Shown: positions 43,512-54,692, counted from the stretch's first letter. The stretch: DNA of 64,000 nt from Adiantum capillus-veneris (GCA_014529385.2 CM043969.1:26677946-26741945); one strand, 5' to 3'. Made by a program: numbers and translations. The notes: generated from the sequence alone by a model not told the origin.

Positions 43512-43914
43512 CATTGACACAATTTCTCACATTGAGTTATTTAGTGACTCGCATTGACACAATTTACTTTCATGTGAATAATTTATAATTTCAAGTGGCA
43601 AATCATAAACAAAGCTTGTGACAAAAGCCAGTGCAAAAGTATGAAGGCGACTTGATTATTTCTCATGGTGTTAGAGCTCCTTGAAACTAACTCAAGGAAA
43701 CAATTTATGATGTTATAAGCTTAACTTCGATGAAGGGGCCGAATTCAAAGAGTTTGAATGCATCCAACTCTCATCATAAAAGTGCACATTATTATAGACT
43801 ACATTGCTAAGTCTTGAAAATGATTTTAAAATGAATAATTGGCTTGCAATTGCTCATTTAAGAAGCAATCAGTTAGATTAGGAAACTACTTGGTACACAT
43901 ATTTTGTTAGAGAA
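43512..43914. other. flanking sequence before Tat-2
   Basis: Shortly repeated motif ACATTGACACAATTT(C/A)(C/T) directly after the tandem duplication, then AT-rich sequence with no recognised gene. It ends at the Tat-2 insertion site. Confidence 0.4.
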
Positions 43915-43919
43915 CCCAC
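43915..43919. repeat. target site duplication of Tat-2, left copy (CCCAC)
   Basis: CCCAC before the left LTR is repeated at 53704-53708 after the right LTR, giving a clean five-base duplication. Confidence 0.93.
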
Positions 43920-45313
43920 TGATAGCGGGAAAAAGAGCAGTGCAATCGGGTGGCCTCTGTACTCATGCACACTCCACAAACCACGCCTCATGCAAACAAG
44001 CAAAGAACAAAGCAAAGGGGGCACCACCCTAAATTAAGAGGTTTAGGGACCTCACACATAGTGCACATAGGCAAGTGAGACTTCTGGCATTATGATGGCA
44101 TCAAAACATATGGCAAAACACATAGAAACGAAGATTAGGGACCTTAAGTAGCATATGTATACACAAGACATCAGCTTAACAATGGCGAGGATGGTGGCCA
44201 TGGAGCATGAGAGAAGACTCCTTATTTAGGTTTTAGGGCTAGTAATGTAGCATACTAGAGGGAGAGAGAGAGAGGGAGAGAGAGTAGAGCTCCATCCATA
44301 GCTCCTCGTTGTGAGCAATGTCGTCATAGCTTCGTTGCTTGGTGAAGTGGGTGAAGTGTTGGTTTTGAGTGAGAGAAGGCCTCCTTATATAGGTTTCTAA
44401 GAGGGTTTAGGATTAGGGATAAACATGCTTAAATCCGTTGATTGGGGTTACTTTTTGCTTAGGGTGGTCAACAGATTGAGGTCACCTGATATGTCACCAT
44501 CAAGATATTCTCTAGAGTGATGTGAGAGGGGAGGGTAAATACTGATTTTTCTGATTGTGACACATGGGGATAAGGCCTTGACCAGCATTTAAGAGCAAGT
44601 AAGGTGGCTGTTGAAACTGGAGGTTCTGCACATGTCAGGGGGGACCTGCGGGGGGCGTGGCAGCTGGGTTCTCCTGAATATCAAATTCTCAAAAAATCCT
44701 CAACCATGGCTTCTTTTGACATGTGTTCTTTGAAAAAATCAGCGTGTCTCTTTTCAACTCAAAAGTCTTTATCCCTGTTGACTCACCTTTACCATAAGAT
44801 TTTCTCCTTTTCTCCTCCTATAACTACATTGTTGATGCCCAATCACTGCTTCTAGTAACAGTGAACTGTTACCTACCAAATACTTATGGTGCAGTAAAAA
44901 ATATTTACCATGGGTAAAAAAAGTTACTGTAGGTAAAAAGTGATTTGTATTTACCATGTAGGTGAAAAATATTTACTGTAGGTAAAAAATATTTACTGTG
45001 GTAAAAAATATTTACTGTGGGTAAAAAAGTGAAAACGGAGTATGCTGTGCTGTGAGTCCACACGAACATCCTCGTGTAAATTTCACTAGAAATTCACACC
45101 TAGAATGGGCTATTCTGTAAGATATAGGTTGTAGGCATGCATAAGAGCTCGTTCCCACGTATCTTCTGTCCATGGCACTTTTTACTCTTTGGTGCTTGTG
45201 AAGTAGATTTTTCTTCTCTTTCGAGATTCCTTGGACTAGAGTATCCTCATCTCCCCAACAACTGACTGTGCCTTTATTGCATCTTCAGAAGGGGTCCTAA
45301 AAACCATGCATCA
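43920..45313 (-). repeat. Tat-2 3' LTR (1.39 kb)
   Basis: It runs from TGATAGCGGG to CATGCATCA and matches the right LTR at 52209-53703. Compared with it, this copy lacks about 134 bases (right-LTR positions 52473-52606) and has extra GAGA units near 44265 and extra GTAAAAAATATTTAC units near 44990. A TATATAAGGA box on the minus strand lies at 44382-44391. Confidence 0.95.
44885..45030. repeat. GTAAAAAATATTTAC palindromic minisatellite, left LTR copy
   Basis: About six units of 20-24 bases alternate between GTAAAAAA/GTGAAAAA and TATTTAC(C/T), separated by ATGG, TAGG or TGTGG. The GTAAA...TTTAC cores are self-complementary. The right LTR has the same array with fewer units (53295-53420). Confidence 0.8.
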
Positions 45314-45330
45314 TATAGCCCTCCCCCTTA
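45314..45330 (-). other. Tat-2 polypurine tract
   Basis: On the minus strand AAGGGGGAGGGCTATA abuts the inner end of the 3' LTR. It fits the minus orientation of the element. Confidence 0.75.
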
Positions 45331-45536
45331 AGCTAGAGGTATTTGATGCCTCTAGCTGTAGGTTGTGCTACAATAGGGTTCTCTTGAATACTTACCCACC
45401 TGGTACCAATTGAATTTGCCATGTTACTGCTTTCTTGGCTGATGCACCCTGTTTAGTCCTTTCTGATGAATAATTGTATCCATCCATGATTAACAACTGG
45501 TCTCCTAGACCCTTGAAAGCCATACCCCATCCATTG

Positions 45537-45986
45537 TCAATATCCGCTTTCACTGGTAGCATTCTCTTTTTTTCTTTTTTTCTTCTCTTTTTTTCCTTTT
45601 TTTTTTTTTTTTTTGAAACGACTATGTACATGATTGTTACCTTTGTTGGAGCTCGAATATGATGAGCTCTCCTCTGAACCATCCTTAGCATTGATTTCAC
45701 CAGCATATGGCTGTGAAAGACGACATTGGTAGGCCTTCAATCGCCAACCATTTACCGGGGTCTCATGTACCTTACCATCTAGGTCACCTAGTTGGTAAGT
45801 ACCATTTGAGAACCTCTGTATCACTACAAAAGGGCCTTCCCACTTAAGCAAGAACTTACCATCCTTCCTGTGATCAAAGCGATTGTCGTATCTGAGCACT
45901 AAAGAACCTTCCTTGATACCTTTCTTGACAAGGTTGCGATTGAACTTCTTTCGTTTCTTCTCTGCCTGGGCTACATAGTACTTCAC
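45537..45986 (-). pseudogene. Tat-2 integrase C-terminal part, shifted frame
   Basis: A frame change between about 46020 and 45986 separates this from the main gag-pol frame. It carries the integrase C-terminal region (VKKGIKEGSLVLRY, KWEGPFVVIQRFSNGTYQL, VNGWRLKAYQC) and then a Lys-rich low-complexity end encoded by an A-rich run on the minus strand (plus-strand T-run at about 45590-45615). The GPFVV segment is the usual GPF-type core of gypsy integrases. Confidence 0.85.
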
Positions 45987-48900
45987 TGCTGACTCTCAAT
46001 CTAGCCCTAACCTCTCCAAATCGATGATTCTTCCTTCCACCTGCTTCTCTTGTCTCTTGATGTGCTTTTAGAACTCGGAGGCTCGCTAGCTCCACTTCTA
46101 TAGGCAATAGTGCCTCTTGCCCGTAAACCAAGTGAAAAGGTGTATACCCCAAGGATGTTTTAAAGGATGTTCTGTAGGCCCATAGTGCTGCATCTAGGTG
46201 TTTGTCCCATGCCTTACGATGTAAATGCACTTGCTTAGTGATGATTTTACATATAAGACCATTTACCTTTTCCACAAGACCATTGCATTGAGGGTAGTAT
46301 GGTGTAGAGTGCCTGCGCTTGATTTTTAACTTGCTCATCAATTGCCCGACTAAATCAGCTCGAAATCCCGGTCCCCTATCCGAGAGAATCTCCAAAGGTG
46401 TGCCAAAACGGCAACAAAGGCATTCAAAAATGAAATCACTCACGTCCTTGGCTGTGATGCGCTTTGTGGGACGAGCTTCTGCCCATCTGGTCATGTACTC
46501 CACCCCCATAATGATGTATTCCTTCCCTGATTGAGTGCAAGGTAGTGGCCCTATTGCATCTATCCCCCATTTTTCAAATGGCCCATAGGTTTTGATTGGA
46601 TGCTGATTTTCATGGGTAAGACGCCTTGGTCCAGCTTTTTGGCAAACCTCACATGTGCGGCACCAATGTTGTACATCTCGATGGAGGCTTGGCCACGTGA
46701 ACCCTGCTTGTAAAATCTTTCTGCTAGTAATCTCTTGTGCAAAGTGGCCACCACACACACCTTCATGACAACTAAACAAAATATCCTTTATCTCTTGGGA
46801 TGCAGGAACTCTCCTTAAGACAGCATCTTTCCCTCTACAATACAAGTCCTCATTCACTAAGCTATAGCTGGTAGCCTTTTTTGCCAACCACCTACGTTCA
46901 CTTTTACTCATGCCAGAGGGTGCTTCACAATGCTCAAGAAAGTAAAGTAAATCATGCAGCTCCTCCTTTCCCTGGTATAAAGGACTTTTCACAAGGATAG
47001 CACCTACTATGAGAGTTTGTAGTTCTTCACCTGCTAAGGCATCTGCTTCTCGATTTTGATCTCTAGGTACAAAGTGCACTCGAACTTCTTTAAAACCCTT
47101 CAACAAGGCCTTTGCTTCCCTCATCTTAACAGACAATTTGTCATTTTTACAGGCCCATACACCAACCATTTGCTTAACAATCAACATGGAGTCACCAAAA
47201 ACATTTAGCTTTGTGATGCCCTGAGAAAGACAACATTGCAACCCTAAAACAAGGGCATGGTACTCAGCCTCATTGTTAGAATGAACCTCTTTTAGATGAA
47301 ACCCTTTTGCAAAGATCTTCTCCTTCTCTGGACCTAATATTACTATGCCTGCTGATGCCTTGTCTTTGGTCCTCTTGTAAGCCCCATCAAAATACAGATT
47401 GTGTGCTCCCAGTAGAACTTCAGGCTCCGGGATAGGCGGTACCTTACTAGGTGCCTCTTTCTTGGCCTTCTCATAACACCTTTGTGTGAGGACATCTGCC
47501 AAACAAGCACGGGTGGAATCCTCTACTTGTAGTGTGTAGTCAAACTCTTGAAGCTGCACCACCCACTTTGCTATTCTTTGAGACAATTCCATGTGTTGTA
47601 GGGCATATGGAAAAACCTCCTCAGTTGTGATCACCACAAATTGTCTCGGAAGTAAGTAAGCCCGAAACTTCTCCACTGCAAACTTAAGAGCTAGCACCAA
47701 TTGCTCAGTTGCGCTGAAACCCTTTTCAGCAGCTGTCATCACTCTACTAGAGAAGTAGACTGGTGTCATGAGAGATGTCTTTGGGTCTTTTTGCATCAAG
47801 ACAGCTCCTAGAGCTTCTGGACCTACACTAGGATTTACATAGAATAATTCACCCCATGTGGGTTGTAGGACGACAGGCAATGAGCTCAAAATGGTTTTAA
47901 CTTCTTGAAAGCACCTTTCACCCTCCTCACTCCATGTCAATGTAGTGTGTTTAGTGAGCTACTGCAAAGGATAGATTGCCTGAGAAAGGAGATGTATGAA
48001 TCGTCCCATGTAGCGAACCTTTTGAATGAAGGAGACTAGTTGCTTCACGTTTGAAGAAGTAGGTAAAGCTAACAATGTCTTTACCTTTTCAGGGTCAGCC
48101 TCAATACCATCTTGAGACACAACATGGCCTAGTAGAGTGACCTTGCTCTCACCTATGTGGCACTTGTCTTTATTCAATTGCCCACCCAATTGGGCCAGAC
48201 GGGTGAAACCTTCATCAACCTTGGACAGATGTACTTCCCTAGAGCTGTAAATGCAAAAATCATCAATGAAGACTCGTATGGACTTACCAAAGTAAGGTTG
48301 AAACACCAAGTTCATAAACCTCTGGAAAGTAGCTGGGGCATTAGTTAAACCAAAAGGCATAACTCTATAAGCAAAACACCCCCAAGGTGTTATGAAGGTA
48401 GTCTTTCTTTGGTCTTCATCTGCAATTCTGATTTGGAAGTAGCCTGAGTACCCATCACACACTGTGTACCTTTCATGACCAGCCACTTCATTTAGTATTT
48501 CATCTTGAAAAGGCAAAGGAAAATGGTCCCTTTTTGTGGCTGCGTTTAGAGGCTTGTAATCCACACATACCCTCCACTTCCCATTTTTCTTTGGTGCTAC
48601 CACAACTGGAGACACCCACTCAGAATCTTCCACTGGGTAGATAAATCCTGCCTTGAGTAATCTTTTTACTTCTTTTAAGAGTGCATCTTGTTGCACTAGC
48701 CCTAATTTCCTTAGCCTTTGCACCACTGGTTTGGCACCTTCCTTTAATTGGATATGGTGTTGGGTTACCGTCACTCCTTTAATGTGCTCGTAATCAGTTA
48801 TAAAGAGGCCAGCATGCTTCTTTAGTACCTACAAATAGGGTTCTCTCTCTTCTTCTAGTAGGTCCTTAGCTAGCATCTCCTCTAAGCATGTGGCTTCTTC

Positions 48901-50832
48901 CTTGTTTAGAGAGTCTTGACCACCTTCTCCTTCTGGGTTTCGCAGTATTATACCCATGACTTCCAAAGAGATAGCATCCTCCTCAGATGACTCATCCTCA
49001 GATGAAGAGCAGCTGCTTGTGCTCCATTCATCCATAGAAGTCTCCATCTCTAGGTCTTGTTGTCTACCCTGCTTCATGTCATACACAATTTTTTGTTGCT
49101 TGCCACCTACCTTATGATTTGGTCGCAACTCAAGGGAACCTGTCTCCCAATCTTGCCTAGCTTTCATAGCCATAAGCCAAGGTCTTCCCAGGATTAGCGG
49201 ATAGCCCTTCCCCTTAGTTGGGATCACATAAGCATCAATTGAGATTGCCACACCAAAAGCTGAAACCTTCACTCCATTAACCTTTCCCACACAAGCCACC
49301 CTTACATTATTTTCCATCTTAGCTTGTAAAGAAGTTTGCTCGTTTACTTCCAAACCCAACCTGTGCATTAATTTCTCTGTCATAACACAAATCTCGGCTC
49401 CACCATCTACGTACACATTGGAGACTCGCTGACTCTTAATCTCTGCATCAATGACTGGCACGATATCCTTCATGCCTCTTGCACTAATAGACCCAACTGA
49501 CTTTTCCTTAGCCCTCCTCGTGCTGACCATCTTAGACCAGGTTCTACGCATCTTTGGGGAAAGGTGGAGGAGTTTCTGCCATGAAATCTTTGGTCCTTGC
49601 TTACTCACATCTGCTACCAGGTCGTAAGGTATGGATCCTACCACAAGTGGAAAGTCTTCTACTCCTATGTGCCTCCTTGACCTACTCTTCCTTTTCTTGT
49701 CTCCTATCACTTGGGAGGAACCCTCATTCCCTTTATCCGGCTCTCAAGCTTCCATTTCATCAGTTCTTTGTCTCCTAACTCTCTTTATTGGCATGGCAAC
49801 AGCTTCCTCCATTTTTTCTTTGCCTTTATCCTTACCATTGTCAAGACTTATGATAGAGACAGCCCTGTCCTCCCCTCCCGATGGTAGTGGAGGGATCTCT
49901 GTTGGTGCTTGTGGTGGTGGAGGAGGGGGTCTCAATATTTGGATTGGTGGAGCCACGTGTGCATTTTGTCCATTTAGTGGCCTAGCTCGAGGAGGAGTGA
50001 CTTGCTGGTGAGGAGGCCGTCTTTGATTACCATTTCCTTGATAGCGTCGTGGATGGGGGCAATAATACATGCCGTGACCTACCTCTCCACAGTTGTAGCA
50101 AATGTACTCACGTGCTTGCCTTTGTCCTTCTTGTCTATTTCGTTCATTTCCTGGCTAGGGAGCCCTTACACCTTGAACCAGATTGATGGACAGGCTCTCT
50201 AGTTGATTGGTGATTTGTTGAAGTAATTCTTGTTGAGAGGACTCTTGGTCTTTTGCTCCTGTCCCTGCTACTACCCTTGCCGTAGGTTGAGCTAGCGGTG
50301 GAGGCTCCATTCCCCCTTGTAGTTGAGCTTGGAATTTTAACTTCCTATCCTTCTCCCTTGCATAAGTCATAGCTTTATCAAAGGTATCTGGGAATTTAAC
50401 TTTTACCTTTTCTCGAAGGATGGGGTAAAGCCCTGCCAGGAAACAGTCCTTCTTTAGGCATTCTGGCGCCCTTTCTCCTTCACCTAGTGATGCACACCAT
50501 TTCTCCCACAGGTTGGAAAACTTTCCTTCATAGCTTCTATAGTCATTGGGTGATGTTTGGCGTAGCTCTAAGAGCTGTCTCCATATCTCCTCTGGAGGCT
50601 CATGGCGGCGAAATTCTTCGATGAAGGCCATCTTTAAGGACTCCCAGTCTCTTCTTTCTTCAGGTGACAAAGTTTGATACCATAATTTTGCACCTTCCCT
50701 CAAGACCAAAGGAAAGGCCCTTAACTTAGTAGCTTCGTCATCCCTTCCCGATACCAAAAAGGCCATTTCCAAATTATCCAAAAAGTCTGGAGCAACCTCC
50801 CCAGGCTTACCATAAAAATTAGGGAAGGCCAT
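45874..50832 (-). pseudogene. Tat-2 gag-pol (gag, PR, RT, RNase H, second RNase H, integrase)
   Basis: One frame runs for 5 kb from the probable ATG at 50832 and is broken only by stops at 50155-50157 (TAG), 49744-49746 (TGA), 48829-48831 (TAG) and 47959-47961 (TAG). Landmarks: gag core 50155-50830, CCHC knuckle CYNCGEVGHGMYYC (50059-50100), protease DGGA (49396-49407) with LILGRPWLMAM, reverse transcriptase FIDD (48259-48270), a degenerate original RNase H (about 47450-47880), a second RNase H (about 47030-47400), integrase HHCC (about 46645-46772) and integrase D, D, E at 46558-46560, 46378-46380 and 46270-46272. All integrase and second RNase H catalytic residues are intact. This is the reference copy for interpreting Tat-1. 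Confidence 0.95.
47030..47400 (-). other. second (archaeal-type) RNase H domain of Tat-2
   Basis: The domain begins LYFDGAYKRTKDKASAGIVI (Asp 47386-47388), continues with NNEAEYHALVLGL (Glu 47269-47271), NVFGDSMLIVKQMVG (Asp 47191-47193) and ends READALA (Asp 47041-47043). This is the complete RNase HI catalytic set. Tat-lineage plant gypsy elements are known to carry such an additional RNase H behind the original one, which here has lost key residues (FYVNPSV, TTEEVF). Confidence 0.88.
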
Positions 50833-50923
50833 AAGTGAGAGAGTAAACAATTACACAAACAACTCCAATTTATTTTAAAATAGAGTATGGTAATTACAAT
50901 TTGGAGCTTTAGCACAACTTAGC

Positions 50924-51163
50924 TCAAAATAGGATGAAGATCGACACATCAAAGGAATGGTAATAGTCTAGTAAGGGTAGAATGACAGGATGAGGAGAGC
51001 GCAAGATTTCCCCAAGTCTCTTGGCTCCAAATAACAGGGCTATTCTTTGCTGATAAAAGATTTTTCTATCAATACAAATATTCACATGGATATGATGCAC
51101 AAAATGGAAAGGAAACATGCGGGGATCATCATTCTCATTATTGGCATCCATACTTACACACAA
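50924..51163 (-). CDS. Tat-2 small ORF between pre-gag ORF and gag
   Basis: An open frame of at most 79 codons, with ATG codons at 51163 and slightly downstream (MDANNENDDPRMFPF). The sequence (FHFVHHIHVNICIDRK, then LLFGAKRLGEIL) matches no family that I recognise. It ends about 90 bases before gag. It could be the remnant end of the pre-gag ORF after a frameshift. Confidence 0.4.
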   Translation of the reverse strand: MCVSMDANNENDDPRMFPFHFVHHIHVNICIDRKIFYQQRIALLFGAKRLGEILRSPHPVILPLLDYYHSFDVSIFILF

Positions 51164-51167
51164 GAGC

Positions 51168-51752
51168 CTAGCTTAGTTGCACCACCTTGGGACCAATGAG
51201 CCTGATCAGCCACAGAAGGTCAACACCTCGGATCACTTCGACTCTTCCTGATGCATCTGTGAAGACGTAAGGCGTGATGGCAACACTTTGTACAATGCTG
51301 AGCCTTTTAGCAAGCAACAATTGGATGCTATTACCATAATCAGCATGACGAATGAAAGTGACACCATTAATGTGCAGCACATCATCAACTAGGATAGTTT
51401 CCTTAGATTGAGATAACTTCTTGAAAATTAGCAGCAAAGGTAGGGTAGGGAGGCTTTTCACCCGGTCTCCAAAGCACTTTGGACAATATCCAAAGTGATC
51501 TTCACGCGGACAGGAGGTTGGCTTGGGATTGGTGGTGTCTGGATTCACAAAGTACACTGGGAGCACTCGCAGACGGGCGGCAATCTTGTAGGCAAGCCTT
51601 CGCCTCTTTGCTTCAGGAGGATTTAGGGGTGAGAGTCGTGGTTGCAAGTTGGAGGTTGAAGTTGGTTGCTCACTAGCCTTTTTCTTGCCTGTAGTGGTCA
51701 TGTAATCCCTTATTAATGAGATTAAGCCAAATGTTACCTTACGCTTGAGCAC
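51168..51752 (-). CDS. Tat-2 pre-gag ORF (194 codons, unknown function)
   Basis: An intact open frame inside the element, in sense orientation between the primer site and gag. Features are a basic segment (PPEAKRRRLAYKIAARLRVL), a possible zinc-binding pair (CPREDHFGYCPKC) and a hydrophobic middle (LPTLPLLLIFKKL). Extra ORFs upstream of gag are known in Ogre-type Tat elements. The sequence itself I do not recognise. Upstream pieces (51740-52136) may be its broken N-terminus. Confidence 0.6.
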   Translation of the reverse strand: MLKRKVTFGLISLIRDYMTTTGKKKASEQPTSTSNLQPRLSPLNPPEAKRRRLAYKIAARLRVLPVYFVNPDTTNPKPTSCPREDHFGYCPKCFGDRVKSLPTLPLLLIFKKLSQSKETILVDDVLHINGVTFIRHADYGNSIQLLLAKRLSIVQSVAITPYVFTDASGRVEVIRGVDLLWLIRLIGPKVVQLS

Positions 51753-52136
51753 GCGCTACGGCCTTGGGCCACTTAGGTGTAGAGGTGATCTTCCTCCTCT
51801 TAGTCGGCTCCTCAGGAAAGAGAGGTCTGGTGATGCTTTCTCTTCCCTTAATGTGTGTCACAGTACCTTCGTGTATGTTGATGTAGAATATTTCAAGCTC
51901 GTGTGCGTTGGAGGTTTCTGGAGCACTCATAGGTTGAGAGGAGAGGTATATCAAGCTCTTCTTCTTACTCTCCTTCGTTGGCGACGATCACGAACAAGGC
52001 ATGTAGAAGAACTTACTTCTTGAATTTCAATGACACTGCAACCTGGTAACAAGACCTCGATGAAAGCTTTTAAGGCCTCTAAAGCCTCCTCCTCTTCTGT
52101 TCTCCAATTTGCAAACTCCTCACGCCATTCGTCCAT
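51739..52136 (-). pseudogene. Tat-2 pre-gag ORF, broken N-terminal part
   Basis: Two overlapping pieces. 52136-51951 is MDEWREEFANWRTEEEEALE followed by a region ending in Arg repeats, and 51933-51739 starts MSAPETSNAHELEIFYINIH and ends in a basic stretch. Frame changes near 51970 and 51745 separate them from the 194-codon ORF. Together they suggest an original product of about 320 residues. Confidence 0.5.
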
Positions 52137-52187
52137 GTTGTAGATTGCACATCTTCATTGCTTGTGGACTGAAGGTCTGTGTAGCCC

Positions 52188-52208
52188 TCCTCCGTGGGGG
52201 CACCAAAA
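52188..52208 (-). other. Tat-2 putative primer binding site
   Basis: On the minus strand the LTR end is followed by TTTTGGTGCCCCCACGGAGG. The TGG start and GC-rich continuation fit a tRNA-derived primer site other than initiator Met. The TTTTGG opening is shared with Gyp-A. The tRNA species is not determined. Confidence 0.45.
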
Positions 52209-52790
52209 TGATAGCGGGAAAAAGAGCAGTGCAATCGGGTGGCCTCTGTACTCGTGCACACTCCACAAACCACGCCTCATGCAAACAAGCAAAGAACAAA
52301 GCAAATGGGGCACCACCCTAAATTAAGAGGTTTAGGGACCTCACACATAGTGCACATAGGCAAGTGAGACTTCTGGCATTATGATGGCATCAAAACATAT
52401 GGCAAAACACATAGAAACGAAGCTTAGGGACCTTAAGTAGCATATATATACACAAGACATCAGCTTAACAATACAACGGCATCTGATCATACATAACAAG
52501 GATATAGAGAAGCAAGCCAAGGATGGCATAATCCCTTGTCAAAAATAATCAACCCAGCAAGTAGGTATGATCCTACTAGCAACACATCAATACCTTAGAG
52601 AATGATGGCGAGGATGGTGGCCATGGAGCATGAGAGAAGACTCCTTATTTAGGTTTTAGGGCTAGTAATGTAGCATACTAGAGGGAGAGAGAGTAGAGCT
52701 CCATCCATAGCTCCTCGTTGTGAGCAATGTCGTCATAGCTTCGTTGCTTGGTGAAGTGGGTGAAGTGTTGGTTTTGAGTGAGAGAAGGCC

Positions 52791-52800
52791 TCCTTATATA
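52791..52800 (-). promoter_or_regulatory. TATA box of Tat-2 5' LTR
   Basis: TATATAAGGA on the minus strand is a strong match to a plant TATA box and is conserved in both LTRs. The following GGCCTTCTCTCACTCAAAACC has the CT-rich look of a plant transcription start. It is about 900 bases from the outer end of the LTR, which implies a long U3. Confidence 0.6.
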
Positions 52801-53294
52801 GGTTTCTAAGAGGTTTTAGGATTAGGGATAAACATGCTTAAATCCGTTGATTGGGGTTACTTTTTGCTTAGGGTGGTCAACAGATTGAGGTCACCTGATA
52901 TGTCACCATCAAGATATTCTCTAGAGTGATGTGAGAGGGGAGGGTAAATGCTGATTTTTCTTATTGTGACACATGGGGATAAGGCCTTGACCAGCATTTA
53001 AGAGCAAGTAAGGTGGCTGTTGAAACTGGAGGTTCTGCACATGTCAGGGGGGACCTGCGGGGGGGGTGGCAGCTGGGTCCTCCTGAATATCAAATTCTCA
53101 AAAGATCTTCAACCATGGCTTCTTTTGACATGTGTTCTTTGAAAAAATCAACATGTCTCTTTTCAACTCAAAAGTCTTTATCCCTGTTGACTCACCTTTA
53201 CCATAAGATTTTCTCCTTTTCTCCTCATGTAACTGCATTGTTGATGCCCAATCACTGCTTCTAGTAACAATGAACTGTTACCTACCAAATACTT

Positions 53295-53420
53295 ATGGTG
53301 CAGTAAAAAATATTTACCATGGGTAAAAAAAGTTACTGTAGGTAAAAAGTGATTTGTATTTACCATGTAGGTGAAAAATATTTGCTGTAGGTAAAAAATA
53401 TTTACTATCAGTAAAAAAGT
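53295..53420. repeat. GTAAAAAATATTTAC palindromic minisatellite, right LTR copy
   Basis: Same AT-rich self-complementary units as at 44885-45030, with fewer repeats. It lies in the U3 part of the 5' LTR, upstream of the TATA box on the minus strand. Confidence 0.8.
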
Positions 53421-53703
53421 GAAAACGGAGTATGCTGTGCTGTGAGTCCACACGAACATCCTCGTGTAAATTTCACTAGAAATTCACACTTAGAATGGGC
53501 TATTCTGTAAGATATAGGTTGTAGGCATGCATAAGAGCTCGTTCCCACGTATCTTCTGTCCACGGCACTTTTTACTCTTTGGTGCTTGTCAAGTAGATTT
53601 TTCTTCTCTTTCGAGATTCCTTGGACTAGAGTATCCTCATCTCCCCAACAACTGACTGTGCCTTTATTGCATCTTCAGAAGGGGTCCTAAAAACCATGCA
53701 TCA

Positions 53704-53708
53704 CCCAC
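53704..53708. repeat. target site duplication of Tat-2, right copy (CCCAC)
   Basis: Pairs with 43915-43919. The pre-insertion sequence would read ...AGAGAACCCACTTTCTAG... Confidence 0.93.
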
Positions 53709-54180
53709 TTTCTAGACTCTTGTTCACTAATGAAGAATATACAAAAGAGCTCCAAAACGAGAAAATCAAGAAAACAAGATGGGTGTAGATTTTAACATAA
53801 AAAGCAAGATGCAGCAAGCTACATGGCATCTTTCACAATACTTCCTCGCATTATCTTTCTACATTTTGCTAGTTTAACAATAGCACTACCCTTTACATTA
53901 TCAAGCTTTCTCAAGTTGTCTTTCTAATACACATTTTGGTGGTTCAACAACCAGTGTGAATTTCAAGTACAACCCTCCTCCTACTTCATCAAGCTTTCTT
54001 AGCAGGCCACTGTGATTCTTCACCTTGTTTTTAATGTTGCATATGTTGTGCTTGGTCCTTTGTTTGTTTTGACTATAGGGCCTTTCTATGGCATATAGTG
54101 TCTTGAATTGAAATTTTTGTCTTGTCTTGGATTTTATTCTCAATAATTCTTCACAATGCACCCTAATAATCCTACCTCAA
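53709..54180. other. flanking sequence after Tat-2, possible coding relic
   Basis: AT-rich. A minus frame (54161-53901) contains a plausible protein-like piece, LLRKLDEVGGGLYLKFTLVV, followed by EPPKCVLERQLEKA. The rest does not look coding. I recognise no family, so it is listed as a possible host exon relic only. Confidence 0.3.
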
Positions 54181-54182
54181 AG

Positions 54183-54372
54183 GGGTAGGCCTCGTGATTT
54201 AATCACTTGTTCTTCTTTTTAGTGTTTTTAAAAGGTGCCTCCATATTGGTGCTAATGTGAGACATTAAAATCATAAGCACCAAGTCTTACCTTTGTCATA
54301 ACATTCAATGTGATGTAGGAAAAGATAAAGCTTTTGGGTAACAATCATATCATTTTCTATTTTTGTATGATC

Positions 54373-54414
<42 letters not shown>

Positions 54415-54608
54415 TCCACAATTTAATGTATGGGTAGGCCTCGTGATTCAATCACTTGTTCTTCTTTTTTGTGTTTTTAAAAGGTGTCTCCGAACTGGTG
54501 CTAATGTGAGACATTAAAATCATAAGCACCAGGTCTTATCTTTGTCATAACATTTAATCTGATGTAGGAAAAGATAAAGCTTTTGGGTAACAATCAAAAT
54601 GTTTTCTG

Positions 54609-54664
<56 letters not shown>

Positions 54665-54681
54665 CTCCACAATTTAATGTA
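54183..54681 (+). repeat. 249-bp tandem duplication carrying TC microsatellites
   Basis: Two copies begin GGGTAGGCCTCGTGATT at 54183 and 54432 and end ATCTCCACAATTTAATGTAT. Each contains its own TC/CT run of different length (about 54371-54411 and 54612-54660). The copies differ by several substitutions. Confidence 0.88.
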
Positions 54682-54692
54682 TAAAGAAGATC

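Larger units (their letters stand above)
52209..53703 (-). repeat. Tat-2 5' LTR (1.50 kb)
   Basis: Matches 43920-45313 with few substitutions apart from the indels described there. TG...CA ends and the CCCAC duplication at 53704-53708 define it. Confidence 0.95.

Noticed and set aside
45566-45616. T-run as the poly(A) tail of a LINE or retrogene on the minus strand
   Set aside because: It is imperfect (TTTC interruptions), lies at the end of the Tat-2 integrase frame where it reads as Lys repeats, and has no target duplication or body attached.
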